A DNA stretch of 64,000 nucleotides. It comes from Diplocarpon mali (lineage: Eukaryota > Ascomycota > Leotiomycetes > Helotiales > Drepanopezizaceae). The notes under the pieces were generated by a model. It had not been told where the DNA came from and searched no databases. It saw nothing but the letters and a program-made list of their open reading frames with translations. The stretch lies in assembly GCA_024741835.1 (NCBI GenBank), contig JAENRP010000090.1, positions 1 to 64,000 of the forward strand, written 5' to 3'. Positions 1 through 11,192 of the stretch are shown piece by piece. Position numbers and translations under genes: made by a program. The number at the start of each line of letters is the position of its first letter. The stretch's first letter is position 1.

Positions 1-224
1 GATAAATATCGCTAGCATTTCTTTCCTTTTACAAAATATTCTCCTTATACTTAGCTTAAGTATTAATCTTTTATCTAACCGCAAGATCTATATAAAGTTA
101 AATTGTATAAGAGTTTTTAATAATCAATTTATATAATTTATAAATAATAATTATAAAATGATCTTTAAAGCTAAAATCAAAGATAGACTTTATATTATCT
201 TAAAGGTAATATTATAAAAATTAA

Positions 225-510
225 CTCTTAAGCTAAACCTATAAGTAGGTTCCTTTAAAGAAAGTACACTCTCTGCCTTAATATAATTAAGTGAAGATAA
301 AGAAAATAGATAGACTTTTAAGCTAGGATCGCAAGTAGAATTCGCAGAAATAACTCTTAAGCTAAAACTGCGAGTGAAATTCGCAAATTTATTAAAGACG
401 ACTCTTAAGCTAAGACTGCAAATAGATCTTGCTATTTCTAGGAAATCGACTCTTAAGCTAAGACTGCAAATAGATCTTGCAGTTTTACTAAAAACAACTC
501 TTAAGCTAGG
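225..510 (+). repeat. Tandem repeat with core GACTCTTAAGCTAAG, element A left copy
   Basis: Six or so units of about 36-48 bp share a core read as CGACTCTTAAGCTAAGACTG (around 404 and 450; looser copies near 228, 315, 352 and 494). The block lies between where gag and pol should be. Its mirror image is at 8763-9070. The apparent 113-aa frames across both blocks are by-products of the repeat, not genes. Confidence 0.8.
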
Positions 511-639
511 CTTATAATTAGAAAACGGCAAAACCTTAAACTACTATTATTAGTCCTTTTTAACTACTAATAATAAAGTATCAATTAATAATAGGCTACT
601 AAAGCTATTAAAAGCCGAAAGCCTATTAAGATATTAGTT

Positions 640-3620
640 AATATATAGAAGATTCGTATATTTAAGACTAAAGAAATTAAAGGGCTTATATAAGGTCTTA
701 ACCCTAAAACGGAAGATCTAAGTATTAAAGGATCGCCTAGTATGCCGAATTTGCAAGCTAATAAAACTTCGAAATTAAATATAAACTAAGCTTAATTTAT
801 AAAAAGACTTAATACTAGCGCTAATATCTATTAATACTATTAGACTATTTACAACCTTAATTAAAGGAAATAATTGGTTTTCTTAAATAGTAGATAACTC
901 TATTTAATAGATATAGACCATTTGCACTAAGACCAAATCTAAGCTTATAAAAAAGCTGGAAACTTAGAAAGTGATAAAGGAATACCAGACTTAATTAAAG
1001 CTAATAGCTATTAAGTCTAATAACGCATTAAAGATTAGGGCAAAGCTTAATAAATAGGCAAAATAAGGAGTTTATTATAAACTAATTATAATATATAAAG
1101 GTTCTTATTAGAATAGCATTATTAAGCAAAGCATTTAGCAAGCAGAGACTAACTATTACGCTTTACTATAAGATATTAACTTGCTACTGGAATTCTAGGA
1201 CCTTGCAGTTAAGGTAAATGTATACTTGCGAAATAGAATAGGTAGTAGACTAATAGTTAATAGCATCCGAATATCACTATATAAGGCATATTTTAAATAG
1301 AAACTAAGCCTGGACTATATCTGCGTCTTTAGAAGCGTCTGCTACTCTTATATTAGCCTAAAGTCCTAACCCGCGGGTATAAAGAGTAAGAAGCTAATAA
1401 ACTAAAGTAGAGAGTATATATTTATTAAATATATTAAATAAATAATAAAACAATAGATAGTATATACGCTAGATCTAAAGCAAGTAATTATATCCTTAGT
1501 AATTGAGTTTAATAAATCTTGAAATAGAAGGAAGCTATTCTTAAAGCTTTATATAATTAGAGATTCGCAAGGTATACTACTTAATAGTAATACTATTAAG
1601 CCAAACTAATAACCTCTCTCTCTTAGCTTAAGTATATTAAGCGCACCTGCTAATTAACAACCTACTAGTCGCTTAAAGGCCGAATAGACTATTCCTATTA
1701 TCCGCGAACTACTTAAAGTATAGAATAACTTTAATATTATTATCCCTTTAATTAAAGCACCTATAGTAAAGGATATTCCTAAAATAGGTATAAGTAATAA
1801 TAAGCCTTTACTACTAGAAAGCGGTTCCCTAAATAATAAGCCTATAGAACCTATAGCTAAACCTATGCCTTTGAAAAGGAATAGAGACTTAGAATTAGAA
1901 GACGCCTTAAATAAACGCAAATCTAAGCGTATCTAAGCTATAATAGCATATAAGATCTATAAGCTTGAACTTTAATAGAGCTTTAATAAAGATAATATAT
2001 TCCTAGCCGCTAGAAGGATAATGAAAATCTCTCTTCTAAAGACGTATAACAAAGCTATTAACAACCTAAAGAATAGAGCAGTATAGAATAAGGTAATTTA
2101 AAAGGAGATAAGCTCTCTTATTACAAATAGTATATAAATAAAGGAACTGATACTAAAGGACGTAAACCTAGTTTTAATAAAGTAGGTCTTTATAATTAAG
2201 ATATATGCAAATAGGACCTTAGAATATTATAAGGCAAGGCTTATAGCTAAAGGCTTCTTCTAATAGTATAGAGAAGACTACTTTAATACATTCGCGCTAA
2301 TAGTTCGTATAGATACCCTTTGTATATTTATAGTAATAGTAGCTGCTAAGGACCTTAAATGCAAATAGTATAATATTAAAAATGCATTTACTAAAGCGAC
2401 TATAAAGGAACGGATTTTTCTCTCCTAACCTAATAGTATTCCTATATGCGCTAGCTACTCTCTTTATATACTTTATAATATCTATAGGCTTAAATAATCA
2501 GCCTATAATTAGAACCTCTTATATAGCTCTACTTTAATAGAAATAGGATTCGTTTAAAGCCTAGCTAACCCTTATCTTTTTACCTATGCTAAGTATAGAA
2601 TTAAGTTGCTCTTATATATTAATAATATTACTATAGCTGCGAAAACAACCACTTAATTAGATTGGTTCTTTATAATAATTCAGAAACGTTTTAATACTAA
2701 GGATCTAAGGGGAATTTATAAGATCCTTAACATCTGTATTATAAGGAACCGCTCTACTTAAGAACTCTAGTTAGATTAAGAGCAATATATTAAAAAGATC
2801 TTAGACTAAATAGGACTTTCTACTTATACTCTTAACTTTAAGCTAAAGCGTATTCCAATCGAAGGAAAGTATAATAAGTTAAAGCCTATTAATGAAAATA
2901 AGTAGAGAGAAGATCTAAAGAAGTACTAATAGGATATTAGAGCAATTATATATACTATAATATATATAAGACCAGATATTGCCTTTATTATTAAGCAACT
3001 TAGTCAGAACCTAAAGGATCTAATGATTTAATATAAGAATGCAGTCAAGCGACTTAGAAGGTACCTTCAATTGATAATTATATAAAAGGTAAGATATAGA
3101 CTAACGAAATATATAAGCGTAAAGCTTAAGGTATATACCGATTCTAATTAGGCAAATATAAAAGGTTAGAAAAGTATATTTAGAAGCGTAGTAGTACTAT
3201 ATAGTAGACCTATATTATAAAGAAGTAGGAAGTAGAAATCAGTAGCTACTGTAAGCACTAAGGCCGAATATATATTAATATTATCAAATTATAAGTAAGG
3301 ATTATAAATCGCCTAAGTTTTAAAAGATATAGGTTTTATTAAATATATTAAATAAGATAGGAATTATATTAATCTTTAAGCAAATAATATAAGGGCGATT
3401 GCACTTATAAAGAACCTATACTTATATAAGCGGTTGAAATATATTAATATTACCTACTACTTTATCTACGACCTTATTATAAAGAATAAGTTATTAATCA
3501 CTTATATCTTAACTAATTAAATAGTAGCAGATAAATTTATAAAGCTACTAAAGATAGTTGCAAAGTTTAAAGCGTTTAAAGATATACTAGAGTTGCAGAA
3601 GATAGTAGGAGCTTAATAAG
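640..3620 (+). pseudogene. Degenerate copia pol (integrase, reverse transcriptase, RNase H) of element A left copy
   Basis: With stops read through, the + strand gives copia landmarks in order. A weak integrase tail at about 1070-1260 matches the family pattern in which ERSIRT-like and AYLRNRI segments follow one another. A reverse transcriptase start of the KARLIAKGF type lies near 2240, with a YIN box near 2615 in place of YVDD. Then comes a RPDIAF segment near 2970 and an RNase H tail with STKAEY near 3255. Dozens of stops and the loss of acidic residues show it is dead. The order integrase-RT-RNase H identifies Ty1/copia rather than Ty3/gypsy. Confidence 0.8.
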
Positions 3621-3628
3621 CTTAAGGA

Positions 3629-3785
3629 CGACTCTTAAGCCTACTTTATAAGTTAGGTTATATAATCTTATAAAAGAAAGTTTTTAAATCAACTCTTAAG
3701 CCTAGATTGCAAATCAAGTCATATAGTCTTATAAAGGAATATCTTTTAAGAAATTTGACTCTTAGTCCTACCTTATAAGTAGGAT
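3629..3785 (+). repeat. Second block of the same core repeat, 3' end of element A left copy
   Basis: Three units beginning GACTCTTAAGCCTA or GACTCTTAGTCCTA (near 3630, 3692 and 3758), spaced about 60-70 bp. They sit between the end of RNase H and the 3' LTR. The core is the same as in the 225-510 block, so the element carries this motif at two places. Mirrored at about 5509-5665. Confidence 0.7.
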
Positions 3786-3918
3786 TAGTAATTTTAATAG
3801 AAGTTACTATTAATTAATTGTTTTTAATTTAAAGAGATACCTAGGAGTTGGATTAGCGCAAAAGGATAGTTATTATTTTCCTAACTATAGGTCAATTAGA
3901 GTAAGGTCTGAGTAAGGG

Positions 3919-4113
3919 TATTAAGATAGGTAATATAGCTATTACTCTAATGTATTATTATATGACCCTACTGCTTAATTAGTAGGATATTGATATATAT
4001 ATAGCTAAAGGGAAGAAAGGGGTAACCTTCCTTCCTTAACTCTTACTAATATATCGACTATTGACCTTTAGAAGTTTCTATTACCTACTGCGCCGACTTA
4101 TTTAAGCTCAATA
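3919..4113 (+). repeat. 3' LTR of element A left copy (195 bp)
   Basis: Begins TATTAAGATAGG, the RIP form of TGTTGAGATGG, and ends CTCAATA, the RIP form of CTCAACA. It aligns without gaps to 5181-5375 and 10998-11192 on the opposite strand. The terminal TGTTG/CAACA inverted repeat is typical of copia LTRs. The next five bases, 4114-4118, are ATGCT. Confidence 0.85.
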
Positions 4114-5180
4114 ATGCTAAGGTTATAGATTGCCTAGATATAACGCAACGTCTGATATGCTATCTTTAAGTGTAGCTCTAATAGGTTCGAGTTATATAAG
4201 CCGAGCATGCTAACTATATATAATAGATCTGGACGACTAATGATTGCAAGGAAGTTAATAAAACTAATAATCGATTGGAACGTTTTCTAACGTTTGAGGT
4301 TAATGGGTTCGTCTGCTAAGGATTGTAGTAGAAAAGAGTTTAGATCTAGCGGCATAAGTCTTCTGTTGCAGTCGCTTATGCTATAATAGCGCAGGATCGC
4401 TGCAATATACATACGCTAATATAGCTGAACTAGCCGTATACTATAGAGGTGGCTATCCTCGATCTTAAGTCTAAGTAGGAGCTTAGGTCTGCTTATATCT
4501 TAGAACTTAAAGCGTGCCCTAGTTCGCATAATTATAGTAAATATCGCAGAGGTCGTCCTAGCTATTAAGATATTATCAATATAAATACCTAAGATAAGGT
4601 CAGGTGAGATAAAGACATACAAATTAAAGGTCGCTTAAATAAAGTCTTGCTCTTTAAGCTATTGAGATAGTATACTATACTATTCGCGGCCAGATTGTTT
4701 AAGCCCGTACAAGGCTCGCTTAATGCGTATAACTATTGCGCCATATGTTAGTACGCCTAGCGGGGTGCAAGCGTATATAACGTAGCTGAGTTCGCTATTA
4801 AGGTACGCGGCGTCAAAATCCACTTAATATATATCCCATCCTTAAGTGAGAGCAATAAAGATAATAAATTGTAAGCTATCGTATCGGACGACTAGTGAGT
4901 ATATATTATTAAAGTCAATGCTAGGTCGCTATAAGAAGCCTTGCGCAACTAATTGAGCCTTGCGCTTTACGACTTTTCCAAATTCGTTGCATTTAATATC
5001 GAATACCTAGCGTATACCTACTATTTTAGCGTTTGCTAGCAGGTTATATTCCACTTCCTAGGTGCTATTATCAATATAAGCTTGCACTTTGCAGTAGATA
5101 GGCGGCATCTATAGAGATGCGTTTATCTCGCTTATAGCCTTAGTATATATATAAGGGATCTTATCATTAATATCAGTCTT
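4114..5180 (-). mobile_element. Copia element B fragment: reverse transcriptase in the loop between the inverted A copies
   Basis: Read on the minus strand from 5180 to 4114 the sequence translates as a copia linker and reverse transcriptase with few stops. It shows VGIRYVFDIKCNEFGK (RWVFKIK type) near 4995, an LVAQGF segment, YQVDFDAAYLNSEL near 4800, RALYGLKQSGREWY near 4690, IYIDNIL near 4575 and SRPDLLYIVSMLGLYNSN near 4210. The protein stops abruptly at both edges, where A copies are inserted. It is less decayed than element A. Its RNase H is found at 11193-11700 in the opposite orientation. Confidence 0.85.
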
Positions 5181-5375
5181 TATTAAGCTTAAATAAGTCG
5201 GCGCAATAGGTAATAGAAACTTCTAGAGGTCGATAGTCGATATATTAGTAAGAGTTAAGGAAGGAAGGTTACCCCTTTCTTCCCTTTAGCTATATACGTA
5301 TTAATATCCTATTAATTAAGCAATAGGGTCATATGATAATATATCAAAGTAATAGCTATATTACCTATCTTAATA
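5181..5375 (-). repeat. 3' LTR of element A right copy
   Basis: Gap-free match to 10998-11192 at an offset of 5817 bases. This copy is heavily RIP-mutated: its first bases on the minus strand are TATTAAGATAGGTAAT where the outer LTR keeps TGTTGAGATGGGTGAT. Left flank 5176-5180 is GTCTT. Confidence 0.85.
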
Positions 5376-5508
5376 CCTCTACTTAAACCTTACTTTAATT
5401 GACTTATAGTTAGAAAAATAATAACTATCCTTTTGCGCTAATCTAACTCCTAAGTATCTCTTTAAATTAAAAACAATCAATTAATAGCAACTTCTATTAA
5501 AATTACTA

Positions 5509-5665
5509 ATCCTACTTATAAGGTAGGACTAAGAGTCAAATTTCCTAAAAGATATTCCTTTATAAGACTATATAACTTAACTCGCAGTCTAAGCCTAAGA
5601 ATCGATTTAAAAACTTTCCTTTATAAGACTATATAACTTAACTTGCGAAGCAGGCCTAAGAGTCG
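5509..5665 (-). repeat. Core-repeat block, 3' end of element A right copy
   Basis: Mirror image of 3629-3785: three units with core TAGGCTTAAGAGTCG on the + strand, lying between RNase H and the 3' LTR. Confidence 0.65.
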
Positions 5666-5673
5666 TCCTTAAG

Positions 5674-8654
5674 CCTGCTAAGCCCTTACTATCTTCTACA
5701 ACCTTAGTATATCTTTAAACGCTTTAAACTTTGCAATTATCTTTAGTAGCTTTGTAAATCTATCTACTACTATTCGATTAGTTAAGATATAAGTAATTGA
5801 TAACTTATTCTTTATAATAAGGTTATAGATAAAGTAGTAAGTAATATTAATATATTTCAACCGCTTATATAAGTATAGGTTCTTTATAAGTGCAATTGCC
5901 CTTATATTATCTACTTAAAGATTAATATAGTTCTTATCTTATCTAATATACTTAGCAAAACTTATATCTTTTAAAACTTAAGCGATTTATAATCTTTACT
6001 TACAATTTGATAATATTAATATATATTCGGCCTTAGTGCTTACGATAGCTATTGATTTCTACTTCTTACTTCCTTATAATATAGGTCTACTATATAGTAT
6101 TGCTACGCTTTTAAATATACTTTTCCAACCTTTTATATTTGCCTAGTTGGAATCGGTATATACCTTAAGCTTTACGCTTATATATTTCGTTAATCTATAT
6201 CTTACCTTTTATATAATTATTAATTGAAGGTACCTTTTAAGTCGCTTAATTACATTCTTATATTAAATCGTTAGATCCTTTAGGTTCTGATTAAGTTACT
6301 TAGTAATAAAGGCAATATCTGGTCTTATATATACCATAGTATATATAATCGCTTTAATATCCTATTAATACTTTTTCAAATCTCCTTTCTACTTATTTTT
6401 ATTAGTAGGCTTTAACTTATTATACTTTCCTTTAATTAGAGTACACTTTAGTTTAAAGTTAGGAGTATAAGTAAAGAGTCCTATTTAATTTAAGATCTTC
6501 TTAATATACTACTCTTAATCTAATTAGAGTTCTTAAGTAAAGCGATTCCTTATAACGCAGATGCTAAAGATCTTATAAATTCCCTTTAGATCCTTAATAT
6601 TAAAATGTTTCTAAATTATTATAAAGAACCAATCTAATTAAGTAGTTATTTTTATAGCTATAGTAATATTATTAATATATAAGAGCAACTTGATTCTATA
6701 CTTAGCATAGGTAAAAAGACAAAGGTCAGCTAAGCTTTAAACAAATCCTATTTCTACTAAAGCAGAGCTATATAAGAGGTTCTAATTATAAGCTGATTGT
6801 TTAAGCCTATAAATACTGCAAAGTATATAAAGAGAGTGGCTAGCGTATATAGGAATACTATTAGGTTAAGAGAGAAAAATCCATTCCTTTATAATTGCTT
6901 TAGTAAATGCATTTTTAATATTATACTATTTGCATTTAAGGTCCTTAGCGGCTACTATTGCTATAAATATACAAAGGGTATCTATGCGAACTATTAGCGC
7001 AAATATATCAAAGTAGTCTTCTTTATACTATTAGGAGAAGCCCTTAGCTATAAGCCTTACCTTATAATATTCTAAGGTCCTATTTGCATATATCTTAATT
7101 ATAAAGACCTACTTTATTAAAACTAGGTTCATATCCTTTAGCATCAGTTCTTCTATTTATATACCATTTGCAATAAAAGAGCTTATCTCCTCTTAGATTG
7201 CCTCATTCTATACTACTCTATTCTTTAGGTTATTAATAGCTTTATTATATATCTTTAAAAGAGAGATTTTCATTATCTTCCTAGCGGCTAAGAACATATT
7301 ATCTTTATCAAAGCTCTATTAAAGTTCAAGCTTATAGATCCTATATACTATTATAGCCTAGATACGCTTAGATTCGCATTTATCTAAGGCGTCTTCTAAT
7401 TCTAAGTCTCTATTCCTTTTCAAAGGCGTAGGTTCAGCTATAGGTTCTATAGGCTTATTATCTAAGGAACTGCTTTCTAATAGTAGAGGCTTATTATTAC
7501 TTATACCTATTTTAAAAATATCCTTTACTATAGGTACTTTAACTAAAGGGATGATAATATTAAAGTTATTCTATACTTTAAGCAGTTTGCAGACAATAGG
7601 AATAGTCTATTCGGCCTTTAGGCGACTAATAGGTCATTGATCAGTAGGTGCGCTTAATATACCTAAGCTAAGAGAGAGGAGTTATTAGTTCGGCTTAATA
7701 GTATTACTATTAAGTAGTATACCTTGCGAATCTCCAATTATACAAAGCTTTAAGGACAGCTCCCTCTTATTTTAAGATTTGTTAAACTCAATTATTAAGG
7801 ATATAATTACTTGCCTTAGATCTAGCGTATATACTATCTATTATTTTATTATCTATTTAATATACTTAATAAATATATACTCTTTACCTTAATCTATTAG
7901 CTTCTTACTCTTTATACCTATAGGCTAGGACTTTAGGCTAATATAAGAGTAATAGACGCTTCTAAAGATGCAAATATAGTCTAAGCTTAGTTTCTATTTG
8001 AAATATACCTTATATAGCAATATTCAAGTGCTATTAACTATTAGTCTACTACCTATTCTATTTTGCAAGTATGCGTTTGCCTTAATTATAAGGTCCTAGA
8101 ATTCCAATAGTAGGTTAGCATCTTATAGTAGAGCGCGACAGTTAGTCTCTACTTGCTAAATGCTTCGCTTAGCAATGCTATTCTAATAGGAACCTTTATA
8201 TATTATAATTAGTTTATAATAAACTCCTTATTTTACCTATTTATTAAGCTTTGCCTTAATCTCTAATGCATTATTAGACTTAATAGCTATTAGCTTTAAC
8301 TAGGTCTAGCGTTCCTTTATCACTTTCTAAGTTTCCAGCTTTTCTATAAGCTCAGATTTGGTCCTAGTATAAATAGTCTATATCTACTAAGTAGAGTTAT
8401 CTACTATTTAAGAAAACTAATTATTTCCTCTAATTAAGGTTGTAAATAGTCTAGCAATATTAATGGATATTAGTACTAGTATTAAGTCTTTCTATAGACT
8501 AAGCTTAATTTGCGTCCGATTTCGAAGTTTTATCAGCTTGCAAATTCGGTACACTAAGCGATCCTTTAATACTTAGATCTTCTATTTTAAAGTCAAGACC
8601 TTATATAAGCCCTTTAATTTCTCTAATCTTAAATGCGCAAATCTTCTATATATT
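5674..8654 (-). pseudogene. Degenerate copia pol of element A right copy
   Basis: The minus-strand counterpart of 640-3620, with the same integrase, reverse transcriptase and RNase H landmarks broken by stops. The two copies differ mostly by transitions, so each was mutated after the copies arose or duplicated. The short frame at 6797-6997 on the + strand is an antisense accident inside it. Confidence 0.75.
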
Positions 8655-8762
8655 AGCTAATACCTTAATAGGCTTTTGGCTTCTAATAGCTTTAGTAGCC
8701 TATTATTAGTTAATACTTTATTATTAGCAGCTAAAAAGGACTAGTGATAGCAGTTTAAGGTT

Positions 8763-9070
8763 TTGCCATTTTCCAATTATAAGCTTAGCTTAAAAGTCGT
8801 TTTTAATAAAACCATAAGATCTACTTATAGTCCTAGCTTAAAAGTCGATTTCTTAGAAATAGCAAGATCTACTTGCAGTCCTAGCTTAGGAGTTGTCTTT
8901 AACGAATTCGCAAATTTCACTTACAATCCTAGCCTAAGAGTCATTTCTGCAAATTCCACTTATAATCCTAGCTTAAGAGTCTATCTATTCTCCTTATCCT
9001 TACTTAATTATATTAGGGTAAAGAGTGCACTTTCCTTAAAGGAACCTACTTATAGGTCTAGCTTAAGAGT
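8763..9070 (-). repeat. Tandem core-repeat block between gag and pol, element A right copy
   Basis: Units of 36-51 bp with the + strand core CCTAGCTTAAGAGTC or CCTAGCTTAAAAGTC at about 8780, 8832, 8880, 8930, 8968 and 9058. Mirrors 225-510. Confidence 0.75.
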
Positions 9071-9329
9071 CAATTTCTATAATATCACCTTTAAGATAAT
9101 ATAAAGTCTATCTTTGATTTTAACTTTAAAGATCACTTTATAATTATTATTTATAAATTATATAAATTAATTATTAAAAACTCTTATACAATTTAACTTT
9201 ATATAAATCTTATAATTAGATAAAAGATTAATACTTAAGCTAAGCATAAAGAGAATATTTTATAAAAGGAAAGAAACACTAGTAATATTCATTTCTATTA
9301 TACCTATCGAGTCTATATATAACCTTCTA

Positions 9330-10650
9330 CTACTAACCTTAATAGAGCGCCTTTTTATTTTAATAAGCGGGCCTTTAAATAAGTAAGGTTTATCAATTAT
9401 ATATACTATATAACTAATATTACTATACTAATCAGATTCAAAGATCTTATAAAGATTGGCTTTTAAGATATAAGCATCTTTATTATAATTATTATTTAAA
9501 TTATTAAAAGTAGATTTAGGTTCAAATGACCTACTATCATTATTAAAGGTATTTACTAAAGTTCTAGCTAAATAGCCTTTTCCTTTACCTTTCTTTAATA
9601 GTTGCGGCCTTTGGTAGGATAAGGGCAGTTTACTTCTTAACTTCTACTTCGATTACTTCTTAATATTAAAGCTAGCAACTATATCAATCAGTTGCCTTCT
9701 AACTTTATAATTAATAATATTATAAGTACTATTATAGAAGTAGCATCTCTAATAAGCTTAAGGGCTTATCTTACGCTCCTTCCTCTTCTTAGGCTTATTA
9801 TTGCCCTATAACGCGGCATTTGCCGACTTAGAGCGTCCTTTAAGGTCTTGCTCAATAGTTCGAAGGAGGTCGATCTTCTTATAAATCTTAAGGTTAGGTT
9901 AAATAAGAAGAAATTATTTCATAATAGCAAACTTAAAAGGAAGGCTATTAAGTAAGAAATTAAAAAGCTAAGTTTCCTTAAAAGTCATAGCTATCTTAAG
10001 ATCTATAGCTCTTACTCTCCTCCTTGCTTTATATAATATAAACTAAGCAGAGTCTATATTTATATCTATATCCTTACTATCTTTGTCTTTTCTATACTAA
10101 AATAAAGTAATCTACTATAGCAGATACTAGGTATTAAAGGCAATTATCTAAGAGTATTTTACCTTTAATATATCCTATCTTATCTTTATATTATTATAAA
10201 TTTAAATAAAATCTTAATCTTTATTACTTAAACCTCTATTAATCTTAAGCTTGCATTTAGCTAAGGCCAGCCTATACTCCTTCTCCTTTTCTATATTTAA
10301 AATCTGCCTTTAGGATTCTTAATTATTATCTATTAAAGCTCTTAAGCTAAGCTTATTTAGTATATTTAATAAATCCTTAGTAGTTGTATTAGCTATTAAA
10401 GTGGAAGTAGACAAATCGGTAGAAGGAGTATAAGAGGCTATTTTCGCATATTTAATAAGTGTCTTTTAAATTGCTATTTCAATACCTTTACTCTTAAAGT
10501 AAAGCTCTAAATCGTTAAACTATTATTACCAGTTCTTTCAAGAGAGTTAGAGGTCTCTAGGCTTAGTGTTTTAATTAGAATCGGATGCTATTACCGTTTC
10601 GAATAGAATTGCATTTAAAATCAAATAAATTAAATGGTTAAAGGCACTCC
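9330..10650 (-). pseudogene. Degenerate copia gag of element A right copy
   Basis: Reading the minus strand from about 10650 to 9330 gives a basic, gag-like composition. A KPKKRKERK basic patch near 9780 is followed by a ruined CCHC knuckle (CYFYNSTYNIINYK where a C-x2-C-x4-H-x4-C pattern is expected, near 9730). A GKGKGYLA segment lies near 9580. Position upstream of pol and downstream of the 5' LTR fits gag. Many stops. The partner gag of the left copy is outside the window. Confidence 0.5.
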
Positions 10651-10674
10651 TCCTATTAAAAAGTTAAAATGATT

Positions 10675-10880
10675 AAATAGCAGGTATTATAGAAGTATTA
10701 AATAAGGAGGAAGTCCTCTTATTGAAAAGGGTTTTTAGGCTATAACGTAGGAAATCATACCTCTTATAAAATATAGTAAAGTAAGGAATTATACCTCTTG
10801 CAGTACTAAAGGAATTATAAAGCAAGGAATTATACCTCTTATAATACAAGTTGGCTAAATAGGGAATCACACCTCCTATT
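10675..10880. repeat. Minisatellite, period about 35-41 bp, near the 5' LTR of element A
   Basis: Four units with the core GGAATTATACCTCTT, seen near 10748 (as GGAAATCATACCTCTT), 10784, 10823 and 10862 (as GGGAATCACACCTCCT). It lies in the leader between the 5' LTR and gag of the right A copy. Confidence 0.75.
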
Positions 10881-10997
10881 TGCCGATTGCTTGCCTCTTA
10901 CTATAAGTCTTATTTAACTTCCTACTAACAGTTGCAGCGCAAGTGCTTTCTAAGGAAAGTCAATAATCTATTATCAGTCTATCTAAGGCTTATAACT

Positions 10998-11192
10998 TAT
11001 TAAGCTTAAATAAGTCGGCGCAGTAGGTAACGGAAACTTCTAAAGGTCGATAGTCGATATATTAATAAGAGTTAGGGAAGGAAGGTTACCCCTTTCTTCC
11101 TTTTAGCTATATACGTGTTAATATCCTACTGACTAAGCAATAAGGTTATATAATAATACATCGGAGTGATAGCTATATCACCCATCTCAACA
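10998..11192 (-). repeat. 5' LTR of element A right copy, weakly RIP-mutated
   Basis: On the minus strand it starts TGTTGAGATGGG, keeping the canonical TG start, and ends TTAATA (from CAACA). Flank 11193-11197 is AGCAT, the target-site duplication. It retains more C and G at RIP sites than the two other LTR copies. Confidence 0.85.

Larger units (their letters stand above)
1..4113 (+). mobile_element. Copia element A, left copy (5' part cut off by window edge), RIP-degenerated
   Basis: A Ty1/copia LTR retrotransposon on the + strand, running from before base 1 to its 3' LTR (3919-4113). It mirrors 5181-9293 on the other strand: position x pairs with about 9294 minus x. Conceptual translation gives integrase (about 690-1500), reverse transcriptase and RNase H (about 2190-3600), full of stops. 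Substitutions against the right copy are almost all C/T and G/A at CpA/TpG, as expected of RIP. Gag and the 5' LTR are off the left edge. The base after the 3' LTR starts ATGCT, the reverse complement of the duplication on the far side of the right copy, which shows an inversion. Not capable of coding for a working protein. Confidence 0.9.
5181..11192 (-). mobile_element. Copia element A, right copy, complete with both LTRs (6012 bp), RIP-degenerated
   Basis: Bounded by direct 195-bp LTRs: 5' LTR 10998-11192 and 3' LTR 5181-5375 on the minus strand. Order on the minus strand is 5' LTR, a short-period repeat (about 10675-10880), gag (about 10650-9330), the core-repeat block (9070-8763), pol (about 8654-5674), a second core-repeat block, 3' LTR. 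The base-by-base symmetry with 1-4113 makes a 4.1-kb-arm inverted repeat. The flank at 11193-11197 is AGCAT, and the matching AGCAT duplication is found not at 5176-5180 but, inverted, at 4114-4118. All frames are broken. Confidence 0.9.

Noticed and set aside
190..531. 113-aa minus frame and its 8763-9104 mirror image with repeated SLRV peptides
   Set aside because: Both are read-outs of the core tandem repeat in element A, on opposite strands of the palindrome; no gene needed.
1654..1920. 88-aa minus frame
   Set aside because: Antisense to degenerate pol of element A, not preserved in the mirrored copy.
5181..5375. Interpreting the three 195-bp repeats as MITEs inside element B
   Set aside because: Two are direct repeats bounding a full gag-pol element, have TGTTG/CAACA ends and a 5-bp duplication; they are LTRs.
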